NCBI RefSeq assembly: GCF_010367455.1
Contig: NZ_WRPR01000092.1
Span: 1-60,802, forward strand
Origin: Candidatus Laterigemmans baculatus
GTDB taxonomy: Bacteria; Planctomycetota; Planctomycetia; Pirellulales; Pirellulaceae
Direction of reading: 5' to 3'
Length of the DNA stretch: 60,802 nt
Below the pieces are notes generated by a model. The model made no database searches and was not told the origin of the DNA. It was given only the letters and a program-made list of their open reading frames with translations. A program made the translations under genes and the position numbers. Shown here piece after piece: positions 58,272-60,802 of this stretch (the stretch's first letter is position 1; each line of letters opens with the position of its first letter).

Positions 58272-59933
58272 ATGTCGCACGGATCCGCCGGTTCCGCTGA
58301 CAACCAGCTCGATGCCCTGATCGCCCGCATCCATGGACTCTCCGGGGCTGTCCGCTCCGCCCAGGGCGAAGCCGCACCGGACGAGCGGAGGGACGTGCCG
58401 CGGCCCAGCGAAGGAGCTGACTCCGTGGCGAGCCGTTTTGCTGCGGCCAGCGAACTCGGCTCCGACGGCCGGCGAGCTTCGGAGGCCGACGACGAAACTT
58501 CGCCGACTCCCGCTTCGCCCGCGGCCTCTCGGTTGGCCGCCTCGTCGCCTGCGGCCCGCGGCGGCTCAGCCGTCCCCGACTCGCCTGCGATCGTCGGCAG
58601 CTTGGCTCCCCGCATGCGGTCGGCCGACAAAGGCTCGGCGGCTGCCCTGGGCCCGTTCCAGGCGGGCCGCGATGAACCGTGGCGGCCCGACGAACCGCAG
58701 ACCCTCGAGCAATCCGGGGCCCGCGAATCGATGGTCGAGCAGATCCTGATGCGGTACATGCTGGCCCGCGGCGAAGTCGAAGGGCGGCAGATCGCCGATC
58801 AAATCAAACTCCCCTTCCGGCTCGTCGAACCGATCCTGGAACGGCTCAAACGCGACCAGACGATCGCCCACAAACGGGGCACCGCCACCGGTGACTACGT
58901 CTACGTGCTGAGCGAAGCAGGGCGGCAGCTGGCCCGGAACTACAACGCCGACTGCACTTATTACGGGGCATGCCCAGTCCCACTGGATGACTACATTGCC
59001 AGCGTGCGGCGGCAGACGGTCGAAGGGCAGCAGCCCCGCCGCTCGGAACTGCAACGGGCGTTCGCCGACCTGCTGATCAACCCAGCGATGCTCGACCGCC
59101 TCGGACCGGCGGTGAACAGCGGCCGCGGGATGTTTTTGTTCGGCTACCCCGGCAACGGCAAAACCAGCATCGCTGAACGGGTGACCGCGGCCTTTGGCAA
59201 ATACGTGTGGATCCCCCGCGCGGTTGACGTCGACGGCGACATCCTCCGCGTCTTCGATCCGATGAACCACGTCGCCGAGATGCCCGAATCGGACGGAGGA
59301 CTGCTCGACGTCGGGGGGTACGACAAACGCTGGGTCCGCATCCGCCGCCCCACGATCGTGGCCGGCGGCGAGCTGACGATGGACATGCTGGAAGTCCAGT
59401 GCAATCGGGAGACGAACATCAGCGAAGCCCCGCTGCAGCTGAAAAGCAACTGCGGGACGCTCGTGATCGATGACTTCGGGCGGCAGAAGATGAGCGTCGA
59501 TCAGCTGCTCAACCGCTGGATCGTGCCGCTCGAAAAGCGGTTCGACTACCTGAACATGAGCAGCGGCAAGAAAATCCAGGTGCCGTTCGACCAGCTGGTC
59601 GTGTTCAGCACCAACCTCGAGCCGAAGGACCTCGTCGACGACGCCTTCTTGCGGCGAATTCCGTACAAAATCGAAGTCACCAACCCCTCCGAAGAAGACT
59701 TTCGCAAGCTCTTCGAGATCATGTGCAAGGTGCTCAAGATCCCCTACCGAGCGGAGCCGATCGATCACGTCGTCGAGACGCACTACAAGCCGGTCAACCG
59801 GCCATTTCGCAACTGCCAACCCCGCGACCTGCTGCTGCAAGTCCGCAACTACTGCCTCTACCACGATCGGCCGGTGGAACTGAAGAACGAGTACTTCGAC
59901 TTCGCCGTCGAAAACTACTTCTCGGTGATGTAA
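58272..59933 (+). CDS. AAA-family ATPase with N-terminal winged-helix-like region
   Basis: 553 aa. The N-terminal 150 residues are low complexity; residues about 155-225 look like a winged helix (MLARGEVEGRQIADQIKLPF, AHKRGTATGDYVYVL). The AAA core has Walker A LFGYPGNGKTSIAER (about 290-304), Walker B GTLVIDDFGRQ and a sensor-1 Asn (VVFSTNLEP). Proteins of this kind occur near pilus/secretion or unassigned loci in many bacteria (memory); the partner here is not visible. The final 90 residues form a helical domain. Confidence 0.85.
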   Translation: MSHGSAGSADNQLDALIARIHGLSGAVRSAQGEAAPDERRDVPRPSEGADSVASRFAAASELGSDGRRASEADDETSPTPASPAASRLAASSPAARGGSAVPDSPAIVGSLAPRMRSADKGSAAALGPFQAGRDEPWRPDEPQTLEQSGARESMVEQILMRYMLARGEVEGRQIADQIKLPFRLVEPILERLKRDQTIAHKRGTATGDYVYVLSEAGRQLARNYNADCTYYGACPVPLDDYIASVRRQTVEGQQPRRSELQRAFADLLINPAMLDRLGPAVNSGRGMFLFGYPGNGKTSIAERVTAAFGKYVWIPRAVDVDGDILRVFDPMNHVAEMPESDGGLLDVGGYDKRWVRIRRPTIVAGGELTMDMLEVQCNRETNISEAPLQLKSNCGTLVIDDFGRQKMSVDQLLNRWIVPLEKRFDYLNMSSGKKIQVPFDQLVVFSTNLEPKDLVDDAFLRRIPYKIEVTNPSEEDFRKLFEIMCKVLKIPYRAEPIDHVVETHYKPVNRPFRNCQPRDLLLQVRNYCLYHDRPVELKNEYFDFAVENYFSVM

Positions 59934-60530
<597 letters not shown>

Positions 60531-60559
60531 AAAAAGCCTTTTTTCCCTCGTTTCGCCCG

Positions 60560-60802
60560 GGAAAACGGCCGAAGATTAAAAAGCCGAGAAAAAACTCGCG
60601 AGCTTGACTTGCGGACTCGGGGGCTCGCCCCTATTCTCTGGCCCATCGCTGGCAACGAGCGGCAAACGAACTTCTCAAGTTCACCCGCCGCTCGCCCGGC
60701 GAGAAACTGATCTCAGAAATTTCTGACTTCTCGGGCTTGACCCGGCGAGCGGAAATCGAAAAGATAATCAGCTCGCGACCCAAGCGGCCGCGACAACCGA
60801 TC
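60560..60802 (+). other. Structured stretch at the window end, possibly a leader
   Basis: No gene is seen. CCGCTCGCC (about 60688) pairs with GGCGAGCGG (about 60744) enclosing the perfect palindrome TCAGAAATTTCTGA (60713-60726). A TTGACT (60606) and TATTCT (about 60634) lie about 22 bases apart, too far for a standard promoter. It may be a promoter and leader for a gene beyond the window. Confidence 0.3.

Noticed and set aside
60600-60640. Promoter TTGACT / TATTCT
   Set aside because: Spacing of about 22 bases is too long for a normal sigma-70 promoter, so it is mentioned only as part of a low-confidence entry.

Overview
The window is GC-rich bacterial chromosomal DNA with no phage, transposase, plasmid or CRISPR genes. 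Several proteins point to the Planctomycetota, probably Pirellulales: a TIGR03009-type LolA-like protein, a DUF1573 exported protein, a duplicated DUF3467 protein, small conserved proteins such as a 72-aa lipoprotein ending in a THGGII-type tail, and many dispersed palindromic repeats. I cannot name the genus. No tRNA gene was recognised by eye, but tRNA detection without a tool is weak.

Layout. 1-321: the end of an rRNA operon (23S 3' end, 5S, terminator). 338-794: tandem repeats running into queG. 795-6715: queG, a MurJ-type flippase, a methyltransferase, a glycosyltransferase and a sugar epimerase (envelope and tRNA modification). 6722-19289: a long leftward run of a flippase-like protein, a polyprenyl-phosphate-type GT2, two GT-C-like membrane proteins, an AsmA-like protein, a small acidic protein, dapF, a DUF374 acyltransferase and xseA. 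19264-25267: rightward AI-2E/PerM-type permease, M32 carboxypeptidase and two uncharacterised proteins. 25496-38595: leftward DUF1573 protein, Maf, DUF3467 protein, a tightly coupled four-gene ABC-2 transporter module, a LolA-like protein, an alpha/beta-hydrolase-like protein and an S1-domain RNA-binding protein. 38769-45893: a hypothetical protein, an HtrA protease, a UvrA-family ATPase and DNA ligase. 46127-49698: a beta-barrel-like protein, an M20 hydrolase, a small lipoprotein and an HU-family protein. 49896-56285: a leftward group with a YkgJ-type protein, a class V aminotransferase (cysteine desulfurase-like), MoaE, MoaD and a large FAD/Fe-S oxidoreductase. 56600-59933: FolE, a LON-domain protein and an AAA ATPase. 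59934-60802: repeats, then a structured stretch without genes.

Functional links. The MurJ, GT, epimerase, GT2, GT-C, flippase, AsmA, DapF and acyltransferase genes all fit envelope and glycolipid assembly. The four ABC genes (28432-33927) are joined by three ATGA stop/start overlaps and probably form one membrane complex. MoaD, MoaE and the desulfurase-like enzyme fit sulfur transfer to molybdopterin.

The most unusual signal is the behaviour of repeats. Dispersed palindromic elements fill intergenic gaps, notably between convergent genes. They have also been taken into reading frames: the N-terminus of the 30983-33604 protein, a loop of the 15112-17079 protein, and the stop codon of the 9846-10172 gene. 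Separately, at least ten proteins carry short in-frame tandem repeats. Start sites chosen here rest on family alignment by memory and on local context. No database search was run.
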